A stretch of DNA of 64,000 nucleotides from Arachidicoccus sp. GTDB lineage: Bacteria > Bacteroidota > Bacteroidia > Chitinophagales > Chitinophagaceae. Under the pieces are notes generated by a model, which saw only the letters and a program-made list of their open reading frames with translations, had not been told where the DNA came from and did not search any database. The stretch's first letter is position 1, and each line of letters starts with the position of its first letter. This document shows positions 43,174-53,366 of the stretch, piece by piece. The stretch covers positions 62,001 through 126,000 of the forward strand of contig JAPWKH010000032.1 of NCBI GenBank assembly GCA_028283605.1. Reading direction: 5' to 3'. The position numbers were made by a program, and so were the translations under genes.

Positions 43174-44916
43174 TTATTCCCTAAGAGAAAGAGGTAATCG
43201 AATCGTAAACCTACTCCCCTTTCCATATTCACTATCTACCTCAATACTTCCTTTTTGCGCTTCGATAAATTCTTTACTGATGCTCAATCCTAATCCCGTT
43301 CCTTCTTTTTTCGTTCCGGGTATTCTGAAATAACGGTCGAAAATTTTTGGAATGTATTCAGGTATAATGCCTTGTCCAGTGTCGGTTACAGAGATTTTCG
43401 TTTGAGTATTTTCTTTCGTAGCATCTATTGTTATTATTGAATTTTCATAAGAATATCTTATTGCATTGGATATTATATTGTTCAAAACCCAAGCAGTTTT
43501 TTCGGTGTCGGCAAATACACTCAATGACTGAGAAGGCATATTGATTTGCAGTTTGATATTTTTTTGTTCGGCAGCGTTTTTATTGGCGCTTACAGCGTAT
43601 TCAATAATTTCCGAAACGTTTGCAGGAACTACATTTAACTGTACGCTTCCGCTTTCAACTTGTGTTACATTCAACAGTTCGCCTGTAATTTTCAACAACC
43701 TGTTGCTATCGTCCTTGATGCTTTCGATAAGATTTTTTTGTTCTTCGTTCAACAAACCAATACGTTCGTTTTCCAACAGCTGCACACTCATTTTTATAGA
43801 AGAAATAGGCGTTTTAAATTCGTGCGAAACAGTCGCAATGAAATTTGTTTTTGCAAAATCTAGTTCTTTGTACTCTGTAATATTTTTCAATAAAATCACA
43901 TTGCCAATTTGTTTTTCTTCTTTTTCCCCTGTGGGAATAATCTTTATAGGAATAATTTCTTTTTCAAAATAACTTTCTTTATTGTCCGCATAAATTTTCA
44001 TTGGGGCCGCTTGCGCCACAGGTTTCACACTGCTTTGAATAAACAAATCTTGTATTAATGTACGCAGCAGATCGTTATGTACTGAAATGTCCTGGACTTG
44101 TTTTCCCAATACATTTTCCAATTTAAGTCCTGTAATTTTTAGAGCATTATCGTTGAAGAAAATAATTTTATTGTCGCCATCCAAACCAATAACCGGTTCG
44201 TGCATATTGTTGATAAGCGTATCAATACGCTTCTTTTCTGTGAGCATTTTTTCTATATTTCCGGCTTTATATTCTTCCAGTTTTTCTGCCATTGTGTTGA
44301 ACGATTTTGCGAGTTCTCCAAACTCATCATGACTTTCAAAATGCACTCTCTGTGAATAATTTTGCGCCGCAATTTGCTTGATACTATTAGTAAGTTGTTT
44401 AATAGGGTTGGCAATATTTCCTGGAAGATTGAATAACAAGATACAACTCACTACAAAACATATTGTACCAATAATTGCTATCCAAAATACTGCGCTCTCA
44501 GCCGTTTTTTGCGCCACATTGCTTTTGCGTTGAATGGCTTGCATATTGAGTAACATGATGTCTGCAATATCTGAACGAACGGCTTTCAGTAATGACGAAT
44601 CGTTCATTGAATTTTTTAATGACTGATAATCTGCAATAAGTTTATAGGTCAAAGATTGCTCGCCTACTTCCGTTACATTTTGTTGTTGTTTGTGCAAATT
44701 ATTTTCAAAAAATTGTTCTTGCTCAGACTCGACAATGCCTTTATTTAAAGCAATCGTCATGTTGCGCGAATATTCGATTGTATTGTAGTTTGCAACCAAA
44801 ATATTTTTGGTATCGTTAGACAATTTACTGATAAACACAGAACTGATTACCGTAAGCAATGTTATCATTACAAACAGCAAACCTATGCCTAATACGAGTT
44901 TTGTTTTTATTTTCAC
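43174..44916 (-). CDS. Membrane sensor histidine kinase (HAMP-PAS-HisKA-HATPase) of the kdp locus
   Basis: 580 residues: membrane helix (KLVLGIGLLFVMITLLTVIS), extracytoplasmic helical sensor, second helix (about 143-165), HAMP (NPIKQLTNSIKQIAAQNYSQ), PAS (INNMHEPVIGLDGDNKIIFF), HisKA with phospho-His in ATVSHEFKTPISS, and an ATPase domain (NIISNAIRYSYEN, DTGQGIIPEYIPKIF, GTGLGLSISKEF). It replaces the C-terminal kinase half that KdpD has in proteobacteria; the KdpD sensor half is the next gene upstream (22 bp). Probably phosphorylates the response regulator at 52026-53366. Confidence 0.9.
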   Translation of the reverse strand: MKIKTKLVLGIGLLFVMITLLTVISSVFISKLSNDTKNILVANYNTIEYSRNMTIALNKGIVESEQEQFFENNLHKQQQNVTEVGEQSLTYKLIADYQSLKNSMNDSSLLKAVRSDIADIMLLNMQAIQRKSNVAQKTAESAVFWIAIIGTICFVVSCILLFNLPGNIANPIKQLTNSIKQIAAQNYSQRVHFESHDEFGELAKSFNTMAEKLEEYKAGNIEKMLTEKKRIDTLINNMHEPVIGLDGDNKIIFFNDNALKITGLKLENVLGKQVQDISVHNDLLRTLIQDLFIQSSVKPVAQAAPMKIYADNKESYFEKEIIPIKIIPTGEKEEKQIGNVILLKNITEYKELDFAKTNFIATVSHEFKTPISSIKMSVQLLENERIGLLNEEQKNLIESIKDDSNRLLKITGELLNVTQVESGSVQLNVVPANVSEIIEYAVSANKNAAEQKNIKLQINMPSQSLSVFADTEKTAWVLNNIISNAIRYSYENSIITIDATKENTQTKISVTDTGQGIIPEYIPKIFDRYFRIPGTKKEGTGLGLSISKEFIEAQKGSIEVDSEYGKGSRFTIRLPLSLRE

Positions 44917-44938
44917 TTATGTAAATTGATAATCGCTT

Positions 44939-46063
44939 TTAACTAAGAATTACCAGATCAATATTACTGCTTGAAAGTTTCTTCAGTAATTCATTAAATA
45001 CATTTGTTGACAAAATTATTTTAATAATACTAAAATGCGGCTTGCCGATACAAATTGTTGTAACCTTTCTATCTTCGGCTTGTCGCAATATAGATTTTAC
45101 CACATTATCATTCTCCGTTTTAATAATTTCTGCGCCCAGTTCTGTTGCGAGTTTGAAATTGTTGATGAGAAAACGTTGTTTATCCAACGCAATTTTATCA
45201 AGGCTTTCTTTACTCGTTTGCACATATAAAACATACCATTTGCTGTTGTAATAATTTGCCAGTCGTGCAGTCTTGCGAATAACATTTTTTGCCGTTTGTT
45301 CGTTGCTGCTGATGCACGCCAAGAAACGTTCTCGTTGTCCTGTTTTTACTTTCGTAATTTCTGTTTCAACCTTTCGTTCCACCTGCGATGCCACTTCTTT
45401 TAAAGCAAGTTCACGAAGCTGCAAAATATGTTCTGACTGAAAGAAATTTTTCAGTGCAATTTCTATTTTACTCGGATGATAAATTTTCCCTTCTTTCAGT
45501 CTTGTAATCAATTCATCGGCGGTCAAATCAATATTCACAACTTCATCTGCCTGAGCAATCATACTATCGGGAATACGCTCTTTTACTTCAACGCCTGTAA
45601 TGGCTTTCACATCATCGTTCAGGCTTTCGATATGTTGAATGTTGACGGCAGAAATTACATTGATTCCTGCATCAAGAATGTCTGTCACATCTTGCCAACG
45701 CTTTGCATTTTTACTGCCCTCAACGTTGGTATGTGCAAGTTCATCAATCACAACAATTTCGGGACGAAGATTGATGATTGCCGATAAATCCATTTCTTCC
45801 AATTCCTTTCCTTTATAAAAAATTTTTCTTGGCGGAATAATCGGAAGTCCGTCAAGTAATGCGTGTGTTTCTTGTCTGCCGTGCGTTTCAATGAAACCAA
45901 TCTTCACATCAACACCGCTGCGCAAAAGAGAATGCGCTTCCTGCAGCATGCGAAACGTTTTGCCCACACCCGCGCTCATGCCGATATAGACTTTAAATTT
46001 TCCCCGCCTCGACTTTTGGATCAGGTCTAAAAAATCCTGTGCCGATTTTTTTGAATCTTCCAT
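44939..46063 (-). CDS. kdpD: KdpD-type sensor domain protein (KdpD N-terminus plus USP domain, no kinase)
   Basis: 374 residues. N-terminal KdpD domain with an ATP-binding loop (KVYIGMSAGVGKTFRMLQEA), IGFIETHGRQETHALLDGL, VVIDELAHTNVEGSKNAKRW and TAVNIQHIESLNDDV-like region; then a universal stress protein domain (about 245-374). It ends where the four-helix membrane and kinase parts of classic KdpD would begin, so sensing is split between two proteins. Stop and start overlap by one base with the porin gene, within the kdp operon. Confidence 0.9.
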   Translation of the reverse strand: MEDSKKSAQDFLDLIQKSRRGKFKVYIGMSAGVGKTFRMLQEAHSLLRSGVDVKIGFIETHGRQETHALLDGLPIIPPRKIFYKGKELEEMDLSAIINLRPEIVVIDELAHTNVEGSKNAKRWQDVTDILDAGINVISAVNIQHIESLNDDVKAITGVEVKERIPDSMIAQADEVVNIDLTADELITRLKEGKIYHPSKIEIALKNFFQSEHILQLRELALKEVASQVERKVETEITKVKTGQRERFLACISSNEQTAKNVIRKTARLANYYNSKWYVLYVQTSKESLDKIALDKQRFLINNFKLATELGAEIIKTENDNVVKSILRQAEDRKVTTICIGKPHFSIIKIILSTNVFNELLKKLSSSNIDLVILS

Positions 46064-47163
46064 TAAAAAGAAACAGATAATGATGTTGTAAAAAACAAAT
46101 CGTTTTTCTTAGGAGTTGTGTTATCCAAAAATATCTTGTCTTTGCTTGTTAATTCTCTTGCTTCGATTCGCCACAAAACATTGCTATTTATTTTCAAATC
46201 GTAATTGAAAGAATACCCAAAGGTCTGAAATCCGTTTGGTGTTGCAGTGTTAATTATTACGCTGTTTTTATCGCGGTAATATTCCGCACGAAAGGCTATA
46301 GCCGACTTATCGCTTATATTAATTTTACCCACAATTATCGGTGAATACCAACAATTGTAACTGCTGCTCCCTTTTGATTTTTGCTGTGCGCCAATATCAA
46401 ATCCTGCAATAAATCCCCAAATTTTAGACATTTGGTATTGAATATAAAAATCGTGGAAGAAACGCCATTGGCGAGCACTGTCGGGCTTGTCGTTGCCAAT
46501 GAAAGAACTACTGTTCAATGTTAATTTTTCATTCGGTTTAAAAGTAATCTGATGCCCGAAAGATGGCGTATTATTTCCATCTGTCATTTCTATTCTTTGC
46601 CATCCGTTTAATAATAAAACCGAAATGTACCATTCGGTATTTTTTGACGTGTAAGAAATTCTTGTGCCCGTCTCAAAGTAAGGTGAATTGTCAGCTAGCA
46701 TACTGCGCGATAAATTCCAATTATCTTTGCCTACGGCGCTTTCAAAGCCTATATGCGAAGGCATTACGCCTGCATCTATCCACAAATTATTTTTCTTGGA
46801 AATTTTTATGCCTGCATCTGCTTCAAGAACATTTTTGAAAACACTTGATTCTGCTGCATAATTAGCACTCATGTATGTACCTGTTGCAAACGCAAGATTT
46901 GCACGTACATTTTCTGTTTGATAAGATGCTTTAACATACCCCAAGTTAATTGCAAACTCATCTGCTTTATTATACGAATAAATGAAGCCGGGCGCGGTGT
47001 GCGCTTCAGGTCTGTTGATGTTGTAAGAATAATACCCTTCAATATAACCGCTGAATGATAAAGGTAATTTTGAGCTGTCGGTTTGTGCATTTGCTGAATT
47101 GATAATTAATAATTGACAGTTGATAATTATTAATATCGCTATGTATTTAAAATTGAATTTCAT
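46063..47163 (-). CDS. Outer-membrane beta-barrel porin of the kdp operon
   Basis: Start at 47163 gives a signal peptide (MKFNFKYIAILIIINCQLLI then INSANAQ). The mature part shows alternating beta strands (LSFSGYIEGYYSYNINRP, AFATGTYMSANYAAE, GWQRIEMTDGNNTPSFGHQI) and ends in an aromatic-type strand (DLFFTTSLSVSF), as in porin-2-like OmpL barrels. It is placed between kdpC and kdpD in Bacteroidota loci and may let potassium pass the outer membrane (inference). Confidence 0.85.
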   Translation of the reverse strand: MKFNFKYIAILIIINCQLLIINSANAQTDSSKLPLSFSGYIEGYYSYNINRPEAHTAPGFIYSYNKADEFAINLGYVKASYQTENVRANLAFATGTYMSANYAAESSVFKNVLEADAGIKISKKNNLWIDAGVMPSHIGFESAVGKDNWNLSRSMLADNSPYFETGTRISYTSKNTEWYISVLLLNGWQRIEMTDGNNTPSFGHQITFKPNEKLTLNSSSFIGNDKPDSARQWRFFHDFYIQYQMSKIWGFIAGFDIGAQQKSKGSSSYNCWYSPIIVGKINISDKSAIAFRAEYYRDKNSVIINTATPNGFQTFGYSFNYDLKINSNVLWRIEARELTSKDKIFLDNTTPKKNDLFFTTSLSVSF

Positions 47164-47215
47164 AGTTATCTTGCTTTGTTTTGACAATTGTTCATTGTCA
47201 ATTTTCAATTCTTCA

Positions 47216-47776
47216 TTATTTCAAATTGTCCAACGCCAGATTTAGTTTCAGTACATTTATTTTTTCAGGTCCGAATAATCCAAAGAATGGTTTGTCCGTA
47301 TTGGAGATAATTAATTGTTCAAGATTTTCAGGTGCTATTCCACGAATTTTGACGATACGTTTTATCTGAACTTCTGCTGCCTGAACAGAAATATCAGGGT
47401 CTAATCCGCTGCCGCTTGACGTAACCAAATCGGACGGAATATCTGCTTTATTTACATCGGGATTATGTATTAAGAAAGTATCAATTCTATCTTGAATGGT
47501 TTTTAAATAATCAGGATTCGTCGTTCCTTTGTTGCTCGCGCCGCTTGCTGCTGCATTATAATCGACAGCCGATGGTCGTGAATAAAAATATTTATCATCT
47601 GTAAATTTTTGCCCGATATTGCTATAATATGTCTTTCCGTTTTGAGTAATAATGTCGCCTTTGCCTTTATTGGGAGTAAGCTGTGCAATGGCATACACAA
47701 CGGCTGAATAAATACCAACGAAAAATATCATACAAAATATTGTAAGACGAATGGCAGGAAATATGTGTAATTTCAT
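47216..47776 (-). CDS. kdpC: Potassium-transporting ATPase subunit C
   Basis: 186 residues: one N-terminal membrane helix (RLTIFCMIFFVGIYSAVVYA), then the periplasmic domain with FYSRPSAVDYNAAASGASN, LVTSSGSGLDPDIS and VQIKRIVKIRGIAPENL, all KdpC hallmarks. It stabilises the KdpAB complex and affects ATP use. 15 bp after kdpB. Confidence 0.95.
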   Translation of the reverse strand: MKLHIFPAIRLTIFCMIFFVGIYSAVVYAIAQLTPNKGKGDIITQNGKTYYSNIGQKFTDDKYFYSRPSAVDYNAAASGASNKGTTNPDYLKTIQDRIDTFLIHNPDVNKADIPSDLVTSSGSGLDPDISVQAAEVQIKRIVKIRGIAPENLEQLIISNTDKPFFGLFGPEKINVLKLNLALDNLK

Positions 47777-47791
47777 TGTTGTAAATTTTGA

Positions 47792-49831
47792 TTAGATAAA
47801 TAACGATACCAAAATGTCAATCAATTTTATTCCGATAAACGGAACCAGAATGCCCCCTAAACCATAGATGAATAAGTTTCTTCGAAGTAATGCGCTTGCC
47901 CCAATCGGTTTGTATGGAACACCTCTTAACGCCAATGGAATCAAGGCGGGAATAATGATTGCATTAAAAATGACAGCCGATAAAATAGCACTTTGCGGAC
48001 TGTACAAGTGCATAATATTTAATGCTCTCAAAGATGGAATTGCTACGATAAACAGAGCAGGAATGATTGCGAAATACTTGGCTACATCATTGGCTATACT
48101 GAAAGTTGTAAGCGTTCCTCTGGTCATCAGTAGCTGCTTGCCAATTTCCACCACTTCAATCAGCTTGGTTGGGTCGTTATCCAAATCCACCATATTGCCT
48201 GCTTCTTTCGCAGCTTGGGTACCACTGTTCATCGCAACTCCAACATCTGCCTGTGCAAGCGCAGGCGCATCATTTGTTCCGTCTCCCATCATCGCAACCA
48301 AGCGACCTTGGGATTGTTCTTTCTTGATGTAATTCATTTTGTCTTCCGGCTTGGCTTCTGCAATAAAATCATCAACGCCTGCTTTTTCAGCAATGTATTT
48401 TGCAGTTAAAGGATTATCGCCTGTAACCATTACGGTTTTGATACCCATTTTTCTTAATCTCTCAAAACGCTCACTGATGCCCGTTTTGACAATATCTTGC
48501 AATTCAATCACACCGATTACTTTTTCATTTTCTGCAACCACCAAAGGCGTTCCGCCATTACTCGAAATATCTGTTACGTGTTTCTCAATTTCTTCGGGAA
48601 AAACATTGCCTGCTTTTTCCGTAAGTGTACGAATAGCATCCGATGCACCTTTGCGGATCCTTGTATTGACAAAATCAATTCCGGAACTTCTTGTTTCAGC
48701 TGTAAATTTGATGTAGCGAGGATTTTGAATATTATAACTCAAAGGATTGATACCTGCGAGTTCAATAATAGATTTTCCTTCGGGGGTTTCATCTGCCATT
48801 GAGCTTAACACGACAGATTTTACAAAGTCTTTTTCATCCACATTTTTTGCGGGATAAAATTTGGTTGCTTTACGATTGCCTATTGTTATCGTTCCTGTTT
48901 TATCCAACAACAAAACATCAATATCACCTGCAGTTTCCACAGCTTTTCCGCTTTTGGTGATTACGTTTGCACGTAGCGCTCTGTCCATTCCCGCGATGCC
49001 GATGGCTGATAATAATCCGCCGATAGTTGTAGGAATTAAACAAACAAACAACGATATAAATGCTGCGATAGTAATCGGTGTATTGGCATAATCCGCGAAC
49101 GGTTTGAGCGTAACTGTAACAATGATGAACACCAAGGTAAAGCCTGCCAACAAAATGGTTAAGGCAATTTCATTAGGTGTTTTTTGACGAGAAGCGCCCT
49201 CGACTAAAGCTATCATTTTGTCGAGAAAACTTTCGCCTTGCTCTGTGGTAACTTTCACCTTTATCTTGTCTGACAACACTTTTGTGCCGCCGGTTACAGA
49301 ACTTTTGTCGCCGCCCGCTTCACGGATTACCGGCGCACTTTCGCCAGTAATTGCACTCTCATCAATTGTCGCCAATCCTTCAATAATTTCTCCGTCGGAG
49401 GGAATTATATCGCCCGTTTCACATACAAACAAATCGCCTTTGCGCAATGTAGATGAAGGCACAATATGAATTTCATTTACGAAAATATCGCCGAGAATTT
49501 CAACCTTTTTTGCCGGCGTTTCTTCACGTGTTTTCCGAAGCGAATCGGCTTGCGCTTTGCCTCTTGCTTCTGCAATAGCTTCTGCAAAATTTGCGAATAA
49601 TAAAGTGATAAAAAGAATAATGAAAACTGAAAAATTGTACGCAAAACCTCCCTGCGATTTTTCCCCCGCTAATATCCATATACAAACAGAAAGCATTACT
49701 ATTGTTCCGATTTCTACCGTAAACATTACTGGATTGCGGAACATGATTTTAGGATTTAATTTTATGAAAGACTGTCTGAAAGCCTCACCTATCAAGTCTT
49801 TCTGAAACAATGAATTATTTTTAGTTGTCAT
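47792..49831 (-). CDS. kdpB: Potassium-transporting ATPase subunit B (P-type ATPase)
   Basis: 679 residues of a P1A-type ATPase: [20 protein letters not shown] actuator motif, phosphorylation site [13 protein letters not shown], nucleotide-binding KGASDAIR, hinge [20 protein letters not shown] and [18 protein letters not shown]. It couples ATP hydrolysis to potassium entry through KdpA. Complete, with seven to eight membrane helices in expected positions. Confidence 0.96.
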   Translation of the reverse strand: MTTKNNSLFQKDLIGEAFRQSFIKLNPKIMFRNPVMFTVEIGTIVMLSVCIWILAGEKSQGGFAYNFSVFIILFITLLFANFAEAIAEARGKAQADSLRKTREETPAKKVEILGDIFVNEIHIVPSSTLRKGDLFVCETGDIIPSDGEIIEGLATIDESAITGESAPVIREAGGDKSSVTGGTKVLSDKIKVKVTTEQGESFLDKMIALVEGASRQKTPNEIALTILLAGFTLVFIIVTVTLKPFADYANTPITIAAFISLFVCLIPTTIGGLLSAIGIAGMDRALRANVITKSGKAVETAGDIDVLLLDKTGTITIGNRKATKFYPAKNVDEKDFVKSVVLSSMADETPEGKSIIELAGINPLSYNIQNPRYIKFTAETRSSGIDFVNTRIRKGASDAIRTLTEKAGNVFPEEIEKHVTDISSNGGTPLVVAENEKVIGVIELQDIVKTGISERFERLRKMGIKTVMVTGDNPLTAKYIAEKAGVDDFIAEAKPEDKMNYIKKEQSQGRLVAMMGDGTNDAPALAQADVGVAMNSGTQAAKEAGNMVDLDNDPTKLIEVVEIGKQLLMTRGTLTTFSIANDVAKYFAIIPALFIVAIPSLRALNIMHLYSPQSAILSAVIFNAIIIPALIPLALRGVPYKPIGASALLRRNLFIYGLGGILVPFIGIKLIDILVSLFI

Positions 49832-49840
49832 TTTTAAAAA

Positions 49841-51541
49841 TTATTTTATTGAAAGATGTTCTGCAATTGGTCCCAATGATAATGCTGGAAAGAAAGATAA
49901 TGCCGCTACAATCGTAATGACTGCAAAGACCATTAAACCAAATGTTCCTGTATCTGTTTTAAGTGTTCCTGCACTTTCGGGAACATATTTTTTGTTTGCT
50001 AAGATGCCTGCAATAGCAATTGGCCCAATAATCGGCAAATATCTTCCAAGCAACATCACGATACCGCAAGCGATATTCCAAAAATGTGTATTGTCTCCAA
50101 GACCTTCAAAACCACTGCCATTATTGGCACTTGATGAAGTAAACTCATACAACATTTCACTGAAACCATGAAAGCCGGGATTATTCAGCCACGCTGCATA
50201 ATTTGCAGGATTGCCTGTATAAACATGACTTGCAATTGCCGTTCCTACCAAAATCAAAAACGGATGCAGCAGCGCAATTATCATCGCAATTTTCATTTCT
50301 TTGGCTTCTACTTTTTTGCCCAAAAATTCCGGCGTTCTTCCAACCATCAATCCACTAATAAAAACGGCAAGGATAATGAAAATGTAAAAGTTTAAAAACC
50401 CAACTCCCACCCCGCCAAAGAAAGCGTTGACCATCATGCCAAGCATGGCGCACAATCCTGAAATTGGTGTAAGACTATCGTGCATCGCATTTACAGATCC
50501 ATTGCTTGTAACGGTAGTATAAATCGCCCAATTTGCTGAAGCCGCCGAGCCGAAACGTACTTCTTTGCCTTCCATGCTGCCCATGTTTTGCTCAATCCCC
50601 ATCTTAGCAATCGCAGGATTACCGTGCATTTCACTAATTATTGTTGGGATAAGAAGGCATAGCATTCCGACAATCATCACAGCGAAAATTGTCCAAGCCA
50701 ATCGCTTTCTTTTTAAAACATATCCCAAAGAAAAAATTATTGCAATCGGTATAAGAATGATAGCAATATTTTCTACAATGTTTGTGAAGTAAGTCGGGTT
50801 TTCAAAAGGATGTGCAGAGTTTACGCCAAAGAATCCGCCGCCGTTTGTTCCGATTTGTTTTATCGCCGTAAAGGCTGCCGCAGGTCCGCGACTTACCTGA
50901 ACCGTATCGCCTTGCAGTGTTATCATTGTATCTTTTCCTTTAAAAGTCATCGGCGTTCCGCTGAAGGCTAAAATCACAGCCACAATTAAAGAGAGTGGCA
51001 ATAAAATACGTGTGCAACTTCTTACAAAGAATGAATAAAAATTACCCAGTTCAGAAGTCGTTTTATTCTTCATGGCAACAAATACAACTCCCGCTGCTGC
51101 AATGCCGCAACCCGCGCTGATAAACTGAAACAGCATCACAACCAATTGTCCCAAATAGGACATTCCTGTTTCGCCCGAATAGTGCTGCAAATTGGTGTTG
51201 GAAATAAAACTGATAGTAGTATTAAACGCCAAATCGCCGCTCATGGACGGATTGTGATCGGGATTAAGCGGCAGCCAACTCATATTGGTCAGCACAAACA
51301 TGGATAATAAAAACCATATAAAATTGATAGTTAATAGCGCAACAAGATGCTGTTTCCAATTCATTTGTTTATTGGCATCAATACCACCGAATTTGAAGAA
51401 CAACTTATCTAACGGGTTAAATATTTTGTCTAACCATGTTTTTTCATAATTAAATATTTTGCCGATGTATTTGCCCAACGGTATTGCGAGTAATATCGTA
51501 AGAACAAATATGGCAATGATGCCTAATATTTCTGTGTTCAT
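49841..51541 (-). CDS. kdpA: Potassium-transporting ATPase subunit A (channel-like)
   Basis: 566 residues, about ten membrane helices. Four selectivity-loop regions are visible, including NTNLQHYSGETGMSYLGQ, QIGTNGGGFFGVNSAHPFEN, SVNAMHDSLTPISGLCAMLG and SANNGSGFEGLGDNT. High-affinity potassium binding and translocation subunit of the Kdp pump. Ten bases separate it from kdpB. Confidence 0.96.
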   Translation of the reverse strand: MNTEILGIIAIFVLTILLAIPLGKYIGKIFNYEKTWLDKIFNPLDKLFFKFGGIDANKQMNWKQHLVALLTINFIWFLLSMFVLTNMSWLPLNPDHNPSMSGDLAFNTTISFISNTNLQHYSGETGMSYLGQLVVMLFQFISAGCGIAAAGVVFVAMKNKTTSELGNFYSFFVRSCTRILLPLSLIVAVILAFSGTPMTFKGKDTMITLQGDTVQVSRGPAAAFTAIKQIGTNGGGFFGVNSAHPFENPTYFTNIVENIAIILIPIAIIFSLGYVLKRKRLAWTIFAVMIVGMLCLLIPTIISEMHGNPAIAKMGIEQNMGSMEGKEVRFGSAASANWAIYTTVTSNGSVNAMHDSLTPISGLCAMLGMMVNAFFGGVGVGFLNFYIFIILAVFISGLMVGRTPEFLGKKVEAKEMKIAMIIALLHPFLILVGTAIASHVYTGNPANYAAWLNNPGFHGFSEMLYEFTSSSANNGSGFEGLGDNTHFWNIACGIVMLLGRYLPIIGPIAIAGILANKKYVPESAGTLKTDTGTFGLMVFAVITIVAALSFFPALSLGPIAEHLSIK

Positions 51542-51550
51542 TTTTTTTAA

Positions 51551-51628
51551 TTAAAATTTTTCAGGTTTTAAAAGCACATAACAGACATATGCGAATACGC
51601 AAATTGCGATGATAAATAAAAGTGTCAT
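51551..51628 (-). CDS. kdpF: KdpF small membrane subunit, 25 residues
   Basis: MTLLFIIAICVFAYVCYVLL then KPEKF is a single membrane helix ending in KPEKF, the typical KdpF tail. It lies 9 bp ahead of kdpA and is too short for ordinary gene calling. Thought to stabilise the Kdp complex. Confidence 0.85.
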   Translation of the reverse strand: MTLLFIIAICVFAYVCYVLLKPEKF

Positions 51629-51640
51629 GTTGGAATTGAT

Positions 51641-51724
51641 TTATATTTTTTCAAAAAAATTGATCGATTTAAAAAATATTACAAATCCCATGCAGCCTGC
51701 AAGCGTTAAAATAAGTGTGAGCAT
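51641..51724 (-). CDS. 27-residue membrane peptide upstream of kdpF
   Basis: MLTLILTLAGCMGFVIFFKS then INFFEKI: one hydrophobic helix and a short charged tail. It sits 12 bp before kdpF in the same direction and looks like a second small Kdp-associated subunit. No named family that I can cite; call rests on position, composition and tight spacing. Confidence 0.6.
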   Translation of the reverse strand: MLTLILTLAGCMGFVIFFKSINFFEKI

Positions 51725-51864
51725 TTTATTGGTTTTAATTGGTTAACAAATAATCTGTGAACAATTCGGATGATGGGAATCAGTCCGAAAAGCGATAGTA
51801 AAATGTTATATGGCGTAAAATGCCTTTCTAGGTTTATAAGTTTCCTTAATTGTTGCTGTTTCAT
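51706..51864 (-). CDS. Possible 52-residue protein at the head of the kdp operon
   Basis: From ATG 51864: MKQQQLRKLINLERHFTPYN then ILLSLFGLIPIIRIVHRLFV, a basic N-terminus and one hydrophobic helix. It overlaps the 27-residue gene by 19 bp. The frame is open further up to 51993, but that part crosses the terminator at 51977-52003 so a later start is more sensible. Could be a leader or a small membrane protein; uncertain. Confidence 0.35.
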   Translation of the reverse strand: MKQQQLRKLINLERHFTPYNILLSLFGLIPIIRIVHRLFVNQLKPIKCSHLF

Positions 51865-51976
51865 TTTGATGAATGATATGGTTGCATTCCGTTGTGCCAA
51901 AAGCATTCCGAATTTTTCTTCATGCTCTGAAATACAGATGAACAAAGGGTTTAAAAAATTCAGCGTTTTTGATACA

Positions 51977-52003
51977 CAAAAAAAGCCTATCAAAATGATA
52001 GGC
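51977..52003 (-). terminator. Rho-independent terminator after the sigma-54-type regulator
   Basis: On the minus strand GCCTATCA-TTT-TGATAGGC is followed by eight pyrimidine-rich bases with a T run (T7). It lies 23 bp after the stop codon at 52026 and separates the regulator from the kdp genes. Confidence 0.88.
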
Positions 52004-52025
52004 TCATTATCAAAACGAAAGGATA

Positions 52026-53366
52026 TTATTGAATTTTATATTCTTCTATTTTTCGATAAAGAGTAGCAATGCCTATTTCAAGCAATCGTGCGGCTTCGGC
52101 TTTGTTGCCTTGTGTATAATTGAGCACCTTTTGAATGTGTAGTTTCTCTGCACTGTTCAACGAAAATGCAGATAATGATTTTTGAGAAGCAGTATTGGTG
52201 TATTGAAATTCAAACGGCACATTATCAATTGTCAATTCTTCATTATCACTCAACAATATACTTCGTTCAATCACATTTTTCAATTCGCGAATATTGCCTT
52301 TCCATGCATGATTTTCCAAGGCCAGCAAATATTCCTTTGATAATTTTATGGAACGCTTGTTGCTTTTGGTAGCAAAGATTTGCGCAAAATTATTTGCCAA
52401 CAAAGGAATATCCTGCTTTCTTTCGCGAAGCGCAGGCAACGAAATCGTAAAGGCCGAAAGTCGATAATATAAATCGCTTCTGAAATTGCCCTGTTCGATT
52501 TCCTTTTCCAAATCTCGGTTGGTTGCGGCAATGACTCGCACACTTACTTTGGTTGGCGTGGTTTCGCCTATTTTTATAAATTCGCCGGATTCCAATACAC
52601 GCAAGAGTTTAGCCTGCAAGTCGGAAGCCATTTCCCCGATTTCGTCTAAAAAAATTGTTCCATTATCGGCTTCTTCAAACAAACCTTTTTTGTCTTTTGA
52701 AGCACCTGTAAAAGAACCTGCTTTGTGTCCGAACAATTCACTTTCCAACAATTCTTTGCTGAATGCTGAACAGTTCAATGCAACGAAAGATTTCGTATTT
52801 CTTTTACTGGCAAAATGTATGGCTTGTGCAAAAACTTCTTTTCCTGTTCCCGTTTCTCCGAGCAACAAAACAGTTGTATCGGTTTGCGCAACTTTTTTTG
52901 CCAAATCAATCGCTTGCAAAATACTTTTTGATTTACCGATGATATTTTCAAAAGAATATTTTTTTCCGACCTGCCGTTCTAATTGAAATAAACGTTTTGT
53001 GAGATTGACTTTTTCAACAGCTTTATACAACAACGGAATAATTTTATTGTTGTCATCGCCTTTGGTGATATAATCAAACGCACCGTTCTTAATGGCTTGC
53101 ACACTGTCAGGAATATTTCCATAAGCCGTAAGAAGAATAATTTCTATTGCAGGATATTTTTCTTTTAGCTCTTTGGATAATTCTATGCCGTTGGTATCAG
53201 GCAATTTTATATCGCAAATAACAATATCAATTTCCTGTTGCGCCATCTTTTTTCTGGCAGTTTTTGCATCATTGGCTTGTATCACGTCAAATCCTTCTAA
53301 GGAAATAATACGCGCCATTAAGGTTCGCAACTTTTCTTCATCGTCAATCAACAATATTGCGCTCAT
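52026..53366 (-). CDS. NtrC-type sigma-54-dependent response regulator
   Basis: 446 residues: receiver domain with phospho-Asp in IDIVICDIKLPDTNGIEL (about Asp53), AAA+ domain with Walker A GETGTGKEVFAQ, the sigma-54 contact loop ELFGHKAGSFTGA (GSFTGA in place of the usual GAFTGA), Walker B GTIFLDEIGEM and a C-terminal Fis-type helix-turn-helix (NKAEAARLLEIGIATLYRKI). Upstream of kdp in the same direction with a terminator between. Classic kdp loci use an OmpR-type KdpE, so control by an enhancer-binding protein is a different wiring. Likely partner of the kinase at 43174-44916. Confidence 0.92.
   Translation of the reverse strand: MSAILLIDDEEKLRTLMARIISLEGFDVIQANDAKTARKKMAQQEIDIVICDIKLPDTNGIELSKELKEKYPAIEIILLTAYGNIPDSVQAIKNGAFDYITKGDDNNKIIPLLYKAVEKVNLTKRLFQLERQVGKKYSFENIIGKSKSILQAIDLAKKVAQTDTTVLLLGETGTGKEVFAQAIHFASKRNTKSFVALNCSAFSKELLESELFGHKAGSFTGASKDKKGLFEEADNGTIFLDEIGEMASDLQAKLLRVLESGEFIKIGETTPTKVSVRVIAATNRDLEKEIEQGNFRSDLYYRLSAFTISLPALRERKQDIPLLANNFAQIFATKSNKRSIKLSKEYLLALENHAWKGNIRELKNVIERSILLSDNEELTIDNVPFEFQYTNTASQKSLSAFSLNSAEKLHIQKVLNYTQGNKAEAARLLEIGIATLYRKIEEYKIQ

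Noticed and set aside
47868-48716. Long plus-strand ORFs opposite kdpB
   Set aside because: Antisense shadows; the minus-strand frame has all P-type ATPase motifs.
51882-51900. Firm sigma-54 promoter for kdp
   Set aside because: TGGCAC is present but the GC of the -12 element is one base too far from the GG of the -24 element; kept only as a weak remark.
52486-52986. 166-codon plus-strand ORF opposite the response regulator
   Set aside because: Shadow of the AAA+ domain on the other strand; no family features.
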